Counted from the stretch's first letter, positions 8,812 to 19,282 are shown. The stretch: DNA of 62,883 bases from Streptomyces silvae (GCF_016745505.1 NZ_JAERUC010000168.1:1-62883), one strand, 5' to 3'. A program made the numbers and translations. The notes: generated from the sequence alone by a model not told the origin.

Positions 8812-9366
8812 TCAGACCCCGAGGCCCTCCAGCACGGTCGCTCCCGGCAGCGCCGCCAGCGCCTTGCCCGGGACGATCAGCTTGCCGCGCCGGCTGCCGC
8901 TGCCGATGAGGACCCATTCCTGGTCCACCACGGCGGGGTCGATCAGGAGGGGCCAGGACGCCGGGAGGCCGATCGGGGTGATCCCTCCGTACTCCATGCC
9001 CGTCTCGCTGACGGCCACGTCCATCGGGGCGAAGGACGCCTTACGGGTCCCGAGGTGCCTGCGCACCACCCCGTTCACGTCGACGCGGGTGCGCGACAGC
9101 ACCACGCATGCCGCCAGGGTGGTCTCGCCGCCGCGCTTGCCGGCGACGACCACGCAGTTGGCCGAGGTGTCGAGGAGTTCGGGGCCGTAGTGCTCGGTGA
9201 AGACAGCCGTGTCGGCGATCTCGGGGTCGGTGTCGACGTGGACGACCGACTCGGCGGGGATGCCGCCCCAGCCGGCCTCCACCGCCTTCGCGACGGGCGG
9301 GGTGAGCAGTTCCAGCCGGCCGGCGGCAGGAGAGGCATCGCTGAAGATGTCCAGGAGAGCGCGCAT
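8812..9366 (-). CDS. YbaK/EbsC family aminoacyl-tRNA deacylase
   Basis: A 184-residue YbaK/ProX-type editing domain protein. The family core appears as FTEHYGPELLDTSANCVVVAG, then TRKASFAPMDVAVSETGMEYGGITPIGLP, where the lysine and the GGxxPIG loop form the deacylase pocket. These enzymes hydrolyse mischarged aminoacyl-tRNA in trans. The ATG at 9366 (MRALLDIFSD) is chosen over the open frame to 9411, which adds only a weak 15-residue lead. It is convergent with the AAC(3)-like gene. Confidence 0.85.
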   Translation of the reverse strand: MRALLDIFSDASPAAGRLELLTPPVAKAVEAGWGGIPAESVVHVDTDPEIADTAVFTEHYGPELLDTSANCVVVAGKRGGETTLAACVVLSRTRVDVNGVVRRHLGTRKASFAPMDVAVSETGMEYGGITPIGLPASWPLLIDPAVVDQEWVLIGSGSRRGKLIVPGKALAALPGATVLEGLGV

Positions 9367-9397
9367 ACCACTCACGCTAACAGCCCCCGGGAGCCGC

Positions 9398-9982
9398 TCA
9401 TTTGCCCTCACGGCGGACCGGCGGGATGGAGACCGCCATGGTCAGCTCCATGGGCTCGGACCCGTCGTTGCGGTAGCTGTGCGGCACATGGGCCTCGAAC
9501 GTCGCGGAGGTACCGGCGGGCACGGTGTGGGCCTCGCCGTCGACGATCAGGGTCAGTTCACCCGTCGTGACGTGGAGGAGCTCGACCGTTCCTTCGGGGT
9601 GCGGATCCGAGGCGCTGCTGTCGCCGGGCATCAGATGCCAGGACCAGAGTTCGATCGGCCCCCTGGCCTCCGTGCCCACCAGCAGCGTGGTCGAGCTCCC
9701 CGCCTCCGTCGACCACATGCGCACCGCCTGGCTCTCGGGCACCAGCCGCACCTGGGAGCCCTGCTCGTAGTCGAGCAGCGTGGTGATGCTGATGCCCAGC
9801 GCGTCCGCGAGCTTCACGGTCGTGCCGACGCTCGGGTTCGTACGGGCCTGCTCGATCTGGATGATCATGCCGCGGCTGACCCCCGCTCGGGCCGCGAGAG
9901 CGTCCAGGGTGAAGCCGCGCTCGCCCCGCCAGCGCTTGAGGTTGCGGGCGAGCGACTGGGTGAGCTGATCGAGGTCAGACAC
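9398..9982 (-). CDS. XRE-type regulator with cupin domain
   Basis: A 194-residue one-component repressor. Residues about 10-65 form a helix-turn-helix of the lambda-repressor type (GFTLDALAARAGVSRGMIIQ). The C-terminal half is a cupin barrel (DPHPEGTVELLHVTTGEL, HVPHSYRNDGSEPMELT) likely to bind a small effector. The start is GTG 9982. It is divergent from the EamA exporter at 10076 across 93 bases that contain the only AT-rich promoter-like sequence nearby, so it probably controls that exporter. Confidence 0.92.
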   Translation of the reverse strand: MSDLDQLTQSLARNLKRWRGERGFTLDALAARAGVSRGMIIQIEQARTNPSVGTTVKLADALGISITTLLDYEQGSQVRLVPESQAVRMWSTEAGSSTTLLVGTEARGPIELWSWHLMPGDSSASDPHPEGTVELLHVTTGELTLIVDGEAHTVPAGTSATFEAHVPHSYRNDGSEPMELTMAVSIPPVRREGK

Positions 9983-10075
9983 ATTCCGTCCAATATTCTG
10001 GATGACAGAGTCGAAAATACTGCACTACGGTGTGGTGCACCCACCCGACCACCGCACTGTACTGCGAGGCACCCG
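9983..10075. promoter_or_regulatory. Divergent promoter region, XRE-cupin / EamA
   Basis: Ninety-three bases between the two divergent starts, clearly poorer in GC than the surroundings around 9988-10030. Two similar octamers, AATATTCT and AAAATACT, occur as spaced direct repeats and could be regulator half-sites or -10 elements for either direction. Precise promoter elements cannot be fixed by eye. Confidence 0.4.
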
Positions 10076-10942
10076 ATGACAGCACTGTTCGCCCTGGCCA
10101 CGAGCCTGATGTGGGGCCTGGCGGACTTCGGCGGCGGGCTGCTGACCCGGCGCATGCCCGCTCTCACGGTGGTGGTCGCGTCGCAGTGCATCGCCGCCGT
10201 GGTCCTCGGGACCGTGGTGCTCGCGACCGGTGGCTGGAGCGAGGCCGGCCCCCGCCTCTGGTTCGCGGTCGCGGCGGGAGCGGTCGGCCCGGTCGCGATG
10301 CTGAGCTTCTACAAGGCCCTGGCGCTGGGCCCGATGGGGGTCGTCTCGCCGCTGGGCTCCCTCGGCGTGGCTGTCCCGGTGGGCGTGGGACTGCTCGTCG
10401 GCGAGCGGCCCGGACTGCCGCGGTTCGCCGGGGTCGCGGTCGCCGTCGCGGGGATCGTCCTGGCCGGCGGACCGCAGCTGCGCGGCGCGCCGGTGCAGCG
10501 CCAGGCGGTCGTGCTGACCCTGCTGGCAGCCTTCGGCTTCGGCGCCGTGATGGCGCTGATCTCGGAGGCGTCCACCACGGTGACCGGACTCTTCCTCGCC
10601 CTCTTCGTCCAGCGGGTCACCAACATCGCGGTCGGTGGGACGGCCCTGTACGTCTCGGTGCGCCGGGGCGGCTCGGCGCTCCCCGAGGAGGGCGGCATCG
10701 GTGTCGTACGCGCAGCGCTGCCCGCGCTGGCCTTCGTCGGCCTCGCCGATGTCGCCGCCAACGGCACGTACGCGCTCGCCGCCCAGCACGGCCCGGTCAC
10801 CGTGGCCGCCGTCCTCGCCTCGACGTATCCGGTGGTGACGGCGCTGACGGCGCGGGGCGTGCTCGGCGAGCGGCTGCGCGGCGTCCAGGCGGCGGGCGCC
10901 GGCCTGGCTCTGCTCGGAACGCTTCTGCTGGCGACGGGCTGA
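10076..10942 (+). CDS. EamA/DMT family exporter
   Basis: A 288-residue inner-membrane transporter of the drug/metabolite superfamily with about ten hydrophobic segments arranged as two EamA repeats (N-terminal FALATSLMWGLADFGGG; second repeat from about residue 150). Family members export amino acids, purines or drugs by proton exchange; the substrate here is unknown. ATG 10076 is chosen because the transmembrane protein begins there; the longer frame to 9197 is antisense to the regulator. Its divergent neighbour is an XRE-cupin regulator. Confidence 0.92.
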   Translation: MTALFALATSLMWGLADFGGGLLTRRMPALTVVVASQCIAAVVLGTVVLATGGWSEAGPRLWFAVAAGAVGPVAMLSFYKALALGPMGVVSPLGSLGVAVPVGVGLLVGERPGLPRFAGVAVAVAGIVLAGGPQLRGAPVQRQAVVLTLLAAFGFGAVMALISEASTTVTGLFLALFVQRVTNIAVGGTALYVSVRRGGSALPEEGGIGVVRAALPALAFVGLADVAANGTYALAAQHGPVTVAAVLASTYPVVTALTARGVLGERLRGVQAAGAGLALLGTLLLATG

Positions 10943-10977
10943 GGGGAGGGACCTGCGGGCGAACGGGCCGGCCGGAG

Positions 10978-11730
10978 TCAGGCCCCCTCGGCCGCGTCCT
11001 CCAGCAGCAGCGCCACGGCTGCGAGCTGCTCGGGCGTGACCCCCTCGGGGATCGGCACGGGCGCGGGGGTACGCAGCGGCGGCTGCCAGCCCTTCTCCGG
11101 ATCCCAGCTCCGCACCACCTTGGCCGGGGCGCCGGCCACCACCGCGTGGTCGGGGACCTCGCCGCGTACGACCGCCCCCGCCGCGACCACGACGTTGCGG
11201 CCGAGCCTGGCACCCGGGAGGATCACCGCTCCGGTGCCGATCCAGCAGCCCGGCCCGATCTCGACCGGCTCCATGCGCGGCCACTGCTTGCCGACCGGCT
11301 CGTGCGGGTCGTCGTAACTGTGGTTGGTGGAGGTGATGTAGACGTACGGGCCGCAGTAGGTGTCCGAGCCGATCGACACCGTGGTGTCGGCGATGACGTG
11401 GCTGCCCCGGCCCAGCACCACCCCGTTGCCCAGGGTCAGGACGGTCTCCGAGCCCAGGTCCAGATCGGGCATCAGGCCGGCCGTGAGCGTGACCTGTTCC
11501 CCGATGATGCAGTGGTCGCCCAGCTCGATCCACGGCTCCCCGAAGACGGTGCCCTGCGGGAAGGCGAGCCGGGTGCCCGTACCGATACGGCGGAAGCGGA
11601 GCCGGCCGGGGTGCTGCGCGGTGACCGCGCCGGTCTCCTGCACCCAGGCCCAGACGCGGTGGACGACGCGGGACATGACACCGCGCCGCCGGAGGGCCAG
11701 GGAGGAGAACGAGTTGCGGTTCTTCGGCAC
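10978..11730 (-). CDS. Acyltransferase, left-handed beta-helix (hexapeptide) type
   Basis: A 250-residue protein built on hexapeptide repeats (VLTLGNGVVLGRGSHVIADT; PVEIGPGCWIGTGAVILPGA; GRNVVVAAGAVVRGEVPDHA), which fold as a left-handed parallel beta-helix and use acyl-CoA to acylate sugars or antibiotics. The TNHSYDD segment matches the maltose/galactoside acetyltransferase active-site region, with the histidine as likely base. The C-terminal ~45 residues are a non-repeat tail. The acceptor is unknown. It is divergent from the gamma-carbonic-anhydrase gene. Confidence 0.88.
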   Translation of the reverse strand: MPKNRNSFSSLALRRRGVMSRVVHRVWAWVQETGAVTAQHPGRLRFRRIGTGTRLAFPQGTVFGEPWIELGDHCIIGEQVTLTAGLMPDLDLGSETVLTLGNGVVLGRGSHVIADTTVSIGSDTYCGPYVYITSTNHSYDDPHEPVGKQWPRMEPVEIGPGCWIGTGAVILPGARLGRNVVVAAGAVVRGEVPDHAVVAGAPAKVVRSWDPEKGWQPPLRTPAPVPIPEGVTPEQLAAVALLLEDAAEGA

Positions 11731-11890
11731 CCGCTCACGGTAGTCGGACCGGCCGGAGCGGGTCCCCGCGACGAGCTGTGATGTTCACCCCACCTGCCCG
11801 GCACTCCGGGACCGTCCATTACGGTTCGTGCGGACGCCGAACGCGGAACAACGAGGGCCCGAGGCCACCCACCCACCGGAGGAACAGACG

Positions 11891-12424
11891 ATGGCAGCGC
11901 AGGCATTGGTCACCGGTATCGGCGGCAAGGAGCCGGACATCGATCCGGACGCCTTCGTCGCGCCGACCTCCGTCGTCGTCGGCGAGGTCTCGATGGCCGC
12001 CGGCTCCAGCCTCTGGTACCACGCCGTGCTGCGCGCCGACTGCGGCCCGATCTCCCTCGGCCCCGACAGCAACATCCAGGACAACTGCAGCGTGCACACC
12101 GATCCGGGCTTCCCGCTGACGGTGGGCGCCCGGGTCTCGGTCGGCCACAACGCCGTGCTCCACGGCTGCGTCATCGAGGACGACGTCCTGGTCGGCATGG
12201 GCGCCACCGTGCTCAACGGCGCGCACATCGGAGCGGGCTCGCTGATCGCGGCCCAGGCCCTCGTGCCGCAGGGGATGCGCGTGCCGCCGGGGTCCCTCGT
12301 CGCCGGGGTGCCCGCCAAGGTGAAGCGGGAGCTGACCGCCGAGGAGCGTGAGGGCATCGCCTTCAACGCGGCCGGTTACGTGGAGCTGGCGAAGGCCCAC
12401 CGTGAGGCACACCAGGAGGACTGA
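11891..12424 (+). CDS. Gamma-class carbonic anhydrase family protein
   Basis: A 177-residue left-handed beta-helix protein of the gamma-CA/YrdA type. Likely zinc-binding histidines lie in CSVHTDPG and in SVGHNAVLHGCVIEDD, the order expected for the family; LWYHAVLRAD is also typical. Family members either hydrate CO2 or are inactive relatives, and this cannot be decided from sequence alone. The ATG is preceded by CCGGAGGAACAGACG, giving a well-placed GGAGG. Confidence 0.92.
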   Translation: MAAQALVTGIGGKEPDIDPDAFVAPTSVVVGEVSMAAGSSLWYHAVLRADCGPISLGPDSNIQDNCSVHTDPGFPLTVGARVSVGHNAVLHGCVIEDDVLVGMGATVLNGAHIGAGSLIAAQALVPQGMRVPPGSLVAGVPAKVKRELTAEEREGIAFNAAGYVELAKAHREAHQED

Positions 12425-12437
12425 CGTCCCACGGGCC

Positions 12438-12491
12438 GTACGGAGCGGGCTCCGGGCGGACGTCGTACGGAGCGGGCCCCGGGCGGACGTC
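12438..12491. repeat. 27-bp tandem duplication
   Basis: Two nearly identical 27-base copies (CGTACGGAGCGGGCTCCGGG and on; one base differs), followed by a partial third copy. They sit in the 120-base gap between the convergent gamma-CA and DedA genes. No coding potential is evident. Confidence 0.75.
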
Positions 12492-12544
12492 GTACGGGGC
12501 CCTCACGATCAGCCGGGCCCGTACGGAGTCGGGGCCCCGCCGGT

Positions 12545-13207
12545 TCAGTCGGCCGCGGGGACCACGTCGGGCTCGGACGCCGGCACCGGGCCCTCGGCCT
12601 GTTCCGCGGCCTTCTTGGCCCGGTTCTTCAGCACCAGCATCGAGACCAGGCCGATCAGCACGGCGGCGAGCAGCCCCAGCCACGAGAAGCGCTTGAGCCA
12701 CGCCTCGGCGACGACGCCCACCGAGTAGATGACGGCGGTGGTACCGCCGGCCCAGACGATCCCGCCGAGCACGTTGGCGATGAGGAACTTCCAGTACGGC
12801 ATGCGCAGGACGCCGGCCAGCGGCCCCGCGAAGATCCGCAGCAGCGCGACGAAGCGGCCGAAGAAGACCGCCCACATGCCCCACTTCTCGAACGACCGCT
12901 CCGCCAGGGCGATCTGGGGTGCCCCGAAGTGCTTGGGGAACTTCCCGCCGAGCCAGGCCAGCAGGGGGCGTCCACCCTTGCGGCCGATGGCGTAGCCGAT
13001 GGAGTCACCGATGATCGCTCCGGCCGACGCGCAGGCGCCGAGCACCACGGGATCGATGTCGCCGTGCTGGGAGGCGAGCAGCGCCGAACTCACGAGGATG
13101 ATCTCGCCCGGCAGGGGGATACCCAGACTCTCGAGTCCGATGACGACCCCCACCAGGAGGTAAATGCTGACCGCGGGGACGGTCTCGAGCCACTCCTGGA
13201 CGTGCAA
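12545..13207 (-). CDS. DedA family membrane protein
   Basis: A 220-residue inner-membrane protein of the DedA/VTT family, now linked to flipping of polyprenyl-phosphate or phospholipid carriers. Family landmarks are GLESLGIPLPGEI near the N-terminus, the re-entrant GDSIGYAIGRKGG and the FGRFVALLRIFAGPLAG segment with its conserved arginines. The C-terminus is a charged cytoplasmic tail. The start is TTG 13207 with GGAAGG about seven bases upstream. A second VTT-domain protein is encoded at 20316. Confidence 0.94.
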   Translation of the reverse strand: MHVQEWLETVPAVSIYLLVGVVIGLESLGIPLPGEIILVSSALLASQHGDIDPVVLGACASAGAIIGDSIGYAIGRKGGRPLLAWLGGKFPKHFGAPQIALAERSFEKWGMWAVFFGRFVALLRIFAGPLAGVLRMPYWKFLIANVLGGIVWAGGTTAVIYSVGVVAEAWLKRFSWLGLLAAVLIGLVSMLVLKNRAKKAAEQAEGPVPASEPDVVPAAD

Positions 13208-13337
13208 CGCGGGTCCTTCCCGTAAGAGATCTGGCGGCCGCGCACCACGTGAGGTGCACGGCGGGCAGCCTACCGGGCCGGACGGCCGGAGCGGCCGCCG
13301 CGGCCCCCGGAGCGGGGCGCGCGGGGCCGGGTGCGGG

Positions 13338-13790
13338 TCAGCGGTTCGGACGCAGCGTCCAGACGACGCTCATCTCGCTGGTGACGGCGCCGTCGGCGCG
13401 GCGGATCTCGACGGCCACGGGAAACTCCGGGCGCTTGCCCTCGTCCAGCTCGGCCACCACCTCGGCCGCCGGGCGGCCCAGCACCGCCGTCGCGGTGAGT
13501 TCGCCCATGGCAACCTTCTTGAAGGACATCTCCGTGGTGACGGGCAGCGGAACGGCGCGGGCCATCTGGTCGCCGAACGCGGCGACGACGATCGCGCCGC
13601 TCGCCGACTCGGCGAGCGTGAACATCGCTCCGGCGTGGGGTCCGCCGAGGTGGTTGTGGTACTCGGCGCGGTCGGGGAGCGAGAGGACGGCGCGCTCCGC
13701 GGTCGTCTCGAGGTACGTGATGCCGAGGGTCCGGACCATCGGGACGCTCGCGGACAGGATGTCGCCGACTGTCATCTCTTCAGTGCTCAT
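13338..13790 (-). CDS. Hotdog-fold thioesterase (PaaI/DUF4442-like)
   Basis: A 150-residue single hotdog domain. YHNHLGGPHAGAMFTLAESASG is the typical helix and active-site turn of PaaI/DUF4442 acyl-CoA thioesterases. The substrate is unknown. The ATG at 13790 is sensible and the gene stands alone between DedA and a divergent membrane protein. Confidence 0.85.
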   Translation of the reverse strand: MSTEEMTVGDILSASVPMVRTLGITYLETTAERAVLSLPDRAEYHNHLGGPHAGAMFTLAESASGAIVVAAFGDQMARAVPLPVTTEMSFKKVAMGELTATAVLGRPAAEVVAELDEGKRPEFPVAVEIRRADGAVTSEMSVVWTLRPNR

Positions 13791-13884
13791 GGCGGCGATG
13801 TTACTAGCGGGTAGCAGTCTTTGACCATCCCCTCACAGGGGCGCCCGTAGCAGCGCACGCCCCGCCCCTCTATGGTTACTGGCC

Positions 13885-14916
13885 ATGTGGCCAGGACAGC
13901 AGCCGCCCGGGGGCGAGCAGAACCCGCAGGACCAGAACCAGAACCCGTACCAGCAGCCGGGGTACCAACAGCCGAATCCCTATCAGCAGCCGGGATATCA
14001 GCAGCAGGGTCAGCCGGGCTACCCGCAGCCCAACCCGTACCAGCAGCCCACGGTGCCGCAGTACGCCGTACCGGGCGGGCCCGGCGGTCCGCAGCCGGAC
14101 GACAAGAAGAAGACGACGATCGTCGCCGTCGTCGCGGCCGCGGTGGTCGTCGTCGCGGCGGTCGTCACCGGTGTCGTGGTCATGAACAAGGACGACGACA
14201 AGGGCGGCTCGGACGTCGCCGAGGGCAAGGCGTCCTCGTCCCCGTCGGCGAAGGCCTCCGAGTCCTCGTCCGCCCCGGCGGCGAACCCGCGGGGCGGTGA
14301 GGACGCCGCGCCGACGGTTCCGGGCTGGAAGGTCGTGACCAACCCCAAGTGGGGCACGCAGTTCGACGTGCCCGGCGACTGGGAGGTCTCGGGCACCGGC
14401 GTGATCTCGGGCTTCGAGGACGTGAAGGACCCCACGGGCCCGCCGGCGGTCGGCTTCTCCGCTCCCGCGCACCTCAAGACCAAATGGTGCAGCGACGACT
14501 CGGACAAGGACGGCAAGCAGGAGGACACCAGCCTGGCCGGTGTCGGCACCAAGGGTGCGCAGGGCGCCAAGAGCACGGACCAGGCGGCGACGAACGAGGC
14601 CGCGAACTGGGTCTGGGCCGCCTACGCGCAGGAGGACCCGAAGGACAAGGTCAAGATCGGCAAGCCCAAGCCGTACACGACCGAGTCGGGCCTCTCGGGC
14701 AGCGTCGTCACGGCCACCGCGACCGGACTGGCCAACAAGAACAAGTGCGACACCGACGGCAAGTCGATCGCGTTCACCTTCAAGAACGGCAAGGGCGAGT
14801 ACTCGTCCTGGATCCTCTACGCCAACGCCGGCGTCGACGACGAACTCCCGGACGCCACCATCCAGAAGATCCTCAGCACGGTGCGTCTGGCGGAGAGCGC
14901 GGACACCACGTCCTGA
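13885..14916 (+). CDS. Membrane-anchored protein with Gln/Pro-rich N-terminus
   Basis: I do not recognise a specific function. The 343-residue protein starts with about 65 cytoplasmic residues made of imperfect NPYQQPGYQQ-type repeats. A lysine-rich stop and one hydrophobic span (TTIVAVVAAAVVVVAAVVTG, near residues 75-98) follow, then an extracytoplasmic serine/alanine linker and a folded domain of about 210 residues. The layout is a common Streptomyces type: a type-II membrane protein with a disordered cytoplasmic tail. The exposed domain contains an isolated pair of cysteines (TKWCSDD, KNKCDTD) that may form a disulfide. Confidence 0.85.
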   Translation: MWPGQQPPGGEQNPQDQNQNPYQQPGYQQPNPYQQPGYQQQGQPGYPQPNPYQQPTVPQYAVPGGPGGPQPDDKKKTTIVAVVAAAVVVVAAVVTGVVVMNKDDDKGGSDVAEGKASSSPSAKASESSSAPAANPRGGEDAAPTVPGWKVVTNPKWGTQFDVPGDWEVSGTGVISGFEDVKDPTGPPAVGFSAPAHLKTKWCSDDSDKDGKQEDTSLAGVGTKGAQGAKSTDQAATNEAANWVWAAYAQEDPKDKVKIGKPKPYTTESGLSGSVVTATATGLANKNKCDTDGKSIAFTFKNGKGEYSSWILYANAGVDDELPDATIQKILSTVRLAESADTTS

Positions 14917-14983
14917 GCCTCCGGGGCACCCGGCCGGGACCGTCCATTTGGCGGGAGGGGGCCGGGGCGGGGATAGTCCCTGG

Positions 14984-16294
14984 GTGACTTCCGCCGCCTC
15001 CTCCCCCTCGCCGGACCTCCGCCCCCTGCCGGCGGGCCGCAATTTCGGTCTTCTGACCGCCGCCGCGATCATCACGAGCCTGGGCACCAACGGCGCGCTG
15101 ATCGCGGCGGCGTTCGCGGTTCTGGAGTCGGGCGGCGACGCGGGCGAGGTCGGCCTGGTCGCCGCCGCGCGTACGGCGCCACTGGTGCTCTTCCTGCTGA
15201 TCGGCGGCGCGGTCGCGGACCGGCTGCCGCGTCACCGGGTGATGGTGGCCGCGAACACGCTCAACTGCGTCTCCCAGGCGGTCTTCGCCTGGCTGGTGCT
15301 CACGGGCGGCGCCGAGCTGTGGCACATGATGCTGCTGACGGCGCTCTGCGGCACCGGGCAGGCCTTCTTCGGCCCGGCCTCCGAGGGCATGCTGATGTCC
15401 AGCGTCAGCGGTGAACAGGCGGCCCGCGCCTTCGCCTTCTTCCGGATGTCGATGCACGGCGCGGCCATCGGCGGCGCGGCGCTCGGCGGCGCCATGATCG
15501 CGGCCATGGACCCGGGCTGGGTGCTGGCGGTCGACGCCGCCGCGTTCGCCGTCGCGGGCGCGCTCCGGGCCTTCCTCGACGTGAGCCACATCCCCGCGCG
15601 CGCACCGGGTGGCGGGCTGCTCGCCGATCTCCGGGACGGCTGGCACGAGGTCGTCGGACGCCCCTGGCTCTGGGCCGTCGTGCTGCAGTTCTCCGTGGTC
15701 GTGGCCGTCGTCGGGGCCGCCGAGGCGGTGTACGGGCCGCTGGTGGCGCGGGACGAGCTCGGAGGCGCCCGGCCCTGGGGATTCGCCCTGGCGGCGTTCG
15801 GGGTCGGCACGCTGGGCGGGGCGCTGCTGATGATGCGGTGGAAGCCCCGGCGGCTGCTGCTGGCAGGGACGCTCTGCGTGTTCCCGCTGGCCCTGCCGTC
15901 CGCGGGGCTCGCGATTCCGCTGCCGGTGGCCGGCCTCTGCGCGGTGATGTTCGTGACGGGTGTCTCCATCGAGGTCTTCGGGGTCTCCTGGATGACGGCC
16001 CTGCACCAGGAGATCCCCGAGGAGAAGCTGTCGCGGGTGGCGGCGTACGACTGGTTCGGCTCGGTCGCGATGGTGCCGCTGGCCACGGCGGCGGCCGGCC
16101 CGGTGGAGACGCTCGTCGGGCGCGGCGCGGCCCTGTGGGGCTGTGCCGGTCTGATCGTGCTCGTGACGGCGGGTGTGCTGTTCGTCCCGGATGTACGGAA
16201 TCTGACGCGCCGCAGCACGGTGGCGAAGGTCAGCGTCCCGGAGCAGGCCCGGTCGTCAGCCGATACTGAAGGCTCCGTCGGGGGGCTCGGGTGA
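14984..16294 (+). CDS. MFS transporter
   Basis: A 436-residue major-facilitator transporter with about 12 hydrophobic helices. The loop after helix 2 reads GGAVADRLPRHRVMVAAN, the usual MFS signature G-x-x-x-D-R-x-x-R. The closest style is the drug-exporting (enterobactin exporter-like) branch; no substrate can be named. The start is GTG 14984, the first that keeps the N-terminus short; the open frame upstream runs through the previous gene. Its final 39 bases overlap the end of the convergent spermidine-synthase-like gene. Confidence 0.92.
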   Translation: MTSAASSPSPDLRPLPAGRNFGLLTAAAIITSLGTNGALIAAAFAVLESGGDAGEVGLVAAARTAPLVLFLLIGGAVADRLPRHRVMVAANTLNCVSQAVFAWLVLTGGAELWHMMLLTALCGTGQAFFGPASEGMLMSSVSGEQAARAFAFFRMSMHGAAIGGAALGGAMIAAMDPGWVLAVDAAAFAVAGALRAFLDVSHIPARAPGGGLLADLRDGWHEVVGRPWLWAVVLQFSVVVAVVGAAEAVYGPLVARDELGGARPWGFALAAFGVGTLGGALLMMRWKPRRLLLAGTLCVFPLALPSAGLAIPLPVAGLCAVMFVTGVSIEVFGVSWMTALHQEIPEEKLSRVAAYDWFGSVAMVPLATAAAGPVETLVGRGAALWGCAGLIVLVTAGVLFVPDVRNLTRRSTVAKVSVPEQARSSADTEGSVGGLG

Positions 16295-17101
16295 GGCCAC
16301 GGCCTCGCTGTCCCGCACGGGCTTCGCGCCACGCATGAACCGGGCCAGCCCGGCACCGTGCTCGACCCGCGCGGGGAACGCGTCGGCGGCGCAGAGCCGG
16401 GTGAGCGGTCCGATGTCGAGCGGGGCGCGGGAGGCGAGCAGCACGGCGTTGCCGAAGCGCCGGCCGCGCAGGACGGCAGGCTCGGCGATCAGGGCCAGCT
16501 CGTCGAACACCTCGGCGAAGTTGGCCAGTTGCGAGCGCAGGAAGGTGAAGGGGGCGCTGTCGGCCAGGTTGGCCGCGTAGACGCCGCCCGTCCGCAGGAC
16601 GCGTCCGGCGGCCCGCGCGTACTCCACGGAGGCCAGATGGGCGGGCACCCGTGCGCCACCGAAGACATCGGCGATCAGGAGGTCGGCCGAACCCTCCGGT
16701 GCGTCTTCGAGCAGGCCCCGGGCATCGGCGCCGTGCACGGTGACACCGGCCCCGGCGGGCAGCGGCAGATGTTCATGGACCAGGTCGACGAGCCCCCGGT
16801 CCGCCTCCGCCACGTCCTGCCGCGAGCCGGGGCGGGTCGCGGCGACGTAGCGGGGCAGTGTGAGGGCGCCGCCGCCGAGATGCAGCACGTCCAGCGGTGC
16901 TCCCGGCGCGCCGGCCCGGTCCACGACATGGCCGAGCCTCCGTACGTACTCGAACTCCAGGTGCTCCGGCTCGTCGAGGTCGACGTACGACTGCGGGGCG
17001 CCGTCGACCGTGAGCAGCCAGGCCCGGTCCCGGTCGACGTCGGGCAGCAGCCTGGCGGTGCCGCGGTCGGTGTCGCGGATGACGGGTATGGGCTCGTTCA
17101 C
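16256..17101 (-). CDS. Spermidine synthase-like methyltransferase-fold protein
   Basis: A 281-residue protein with the spermidine synthase Rossmann fold: nucleotide loop DVLHLGGGALTLPRYVAA, acidic strand end QDVAEADRGLVDLVHE and a later GSADLLIADVFGGARVPAH. It lacks the N-terminal membrane domain found in many related Streptomyces proteins. True polyamine synthase activity is uncertain because these actinobacterial relatives are uncharacterised. Start is GTG 17101, next to a GGGGGA. It is convergent with, and overlaps, the MFS gene. Confidence 0.85.
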   Translation of the reverse strand: MNEPIPVIRDTDRGTARLLPDVDRDRAWLLTVDGAPQSYVDLDEPEHLEFEYVRRLGHVVDRAGAPGAPLDVLHLGGGALTLPRYVAATRPGSRQDVAEADRGLVDLVHEHLPLPAGAGVTVHGADARGLLEDAPEGSADLLIADVFGGARVPAHLASVEYARAAGRVLRTGGVYAANLADSAPFTFLRSQLANFAEVFDELALIAEPAVLRGRRFGNAVLLASRAPLDIGPLTRLCAADAFPARVEHGAGLARFMRGAKPVRDSEAVASPEPPDGAFSIG

Positions 17102-17141
17102 TCCCCCATTGTGACGGCAGCCGGACCCCCACCCCGCCGGA

Positions 17142-17993
17142 TCAGCCGTTCCACACCGCGGCGACCGCCTCGGTGTGGGCGGCGGACTGCGCGAGTCCGG
17201 CCCTGGCCGCCGCGGCCCGCCGTGCGGGGTCCAGGGAGTTGCGGCCGATGGCCTTACGGGTCGCGGCGTCCGGGGTGATGACCTCGACACGGGCGCCCGC
17301 GGCCTCCAGTTCGGCGGCCTGCGCGCGGGGCGAGACGATCACCTTGTTGCCACTGGCGGTGGGGGCGATCACGACGACGCGTTCGTAGCCGGAGGCGAGC
17401 TGGGCGTTGGCCGGGGAGTGCACACCCCCGTCGATCCAGCTCCCGCCCCCCGCGCCGACCACGGGCCAGACCGCGGGGACGGCGCAGCTCGCGGTGACCG
17501 CGTCGGTGAGCGCGACCGTGCCGGTCCGGTCGAAGGTGTGCAGGGCGCCGGTCGTCGCGTCCACGGCGGTGATCAGCAGGTGCCGCTCGGGCCATTCGGG
17601 CGACGGGAGCCGGCTCGCGATCGCCTCGCGCCGTTCGGCGGCGGTCGCTCCGGGCCGGCTGTCGCGGGCCAGGGCGCCCAGCTTGCGTCCGTACTCGTCG
17701 GGCGTTCGGGAGGAGAGCACCGCTCTCGCGTACCGCAGGACGGTGACGGGGCCGAGCCGGGCCGCCGCTCCCTTCTCGCTCTCCGGTTCGGCGAGCTGCC
17801 GCTCGTAGAGGTCGCCGATCGCGACGAGTCCGGACGCGAGCTGCGCCCCGACGATGGCCCCCGCCGAACTGCCGACGATCAGGTCGGCGGTGGAGAGGTC
17901 GACGCCCGCCTTGGCGAGGCCGTGCAGGATGCCGGTTTCCCAGGCGGTGCCGGTGACGCCTCCGGCACCCAGTACGAGAGCTGTGTCTGCCAT
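17142..17993 (-). CDS. Patatin-like phospholipase
   Basis: A 283-residue patatin-domain serine hydrolase. The oxyanion loop is VLGAGGVTGTAWETGI near residues 7-22, the nucleophile elbow is G-S-S-A-G at 41-45 with Ser43, and the catalytic aspartate is in SWIDGGVHSP near residue 187. This Ser-Asp dyad hydrolyses acyl esters of lipids. No signal peptide is seen. The ATG at 17993 starts the domain directly. It lies just downstream of the tuf-like gene on the same strand, with a 68-base gap. Confidence 0.94.
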   Translation of the reverse strand: MADTALVLGAGGVTGTAWETGILHGLAKAGVDLSTADLIVGSSAGAIVGAQLASGLVAIGDLYERQLAEPESEKGAAARLGPVTVLRYARAVLSSRTPDEYGRKLGALARDSRPGATAAERREAIASRLPSPEWPERHLLITAVDATTGALHTFDRTGTVALTDAVTASCAVPAVWPVVGAGGGSWIDGGVHSPANAQLASGYERVVVIAPTASGNKVIVSPRAQAAELEAAGARVEVITPDAATRKAIGRNSLDPARRAAAARAGLAQSAAHTEAVAAVWNG

Positions 17994-18061
17994 GGCCCCC
18001 AGTCTGCTGCACCGCGCGCGGCCCGCCTCCCCGGGGTGGGGTGGCGGGCCGCGCCCGGCCC

Positions 18062-19231
<1,170 letters not shown>

Positions 19232-19282
19232 GGCTCGTCCTTGGAATTCGAAGCTGAGAGAAGAAGACCCCAGGGCCCCGCC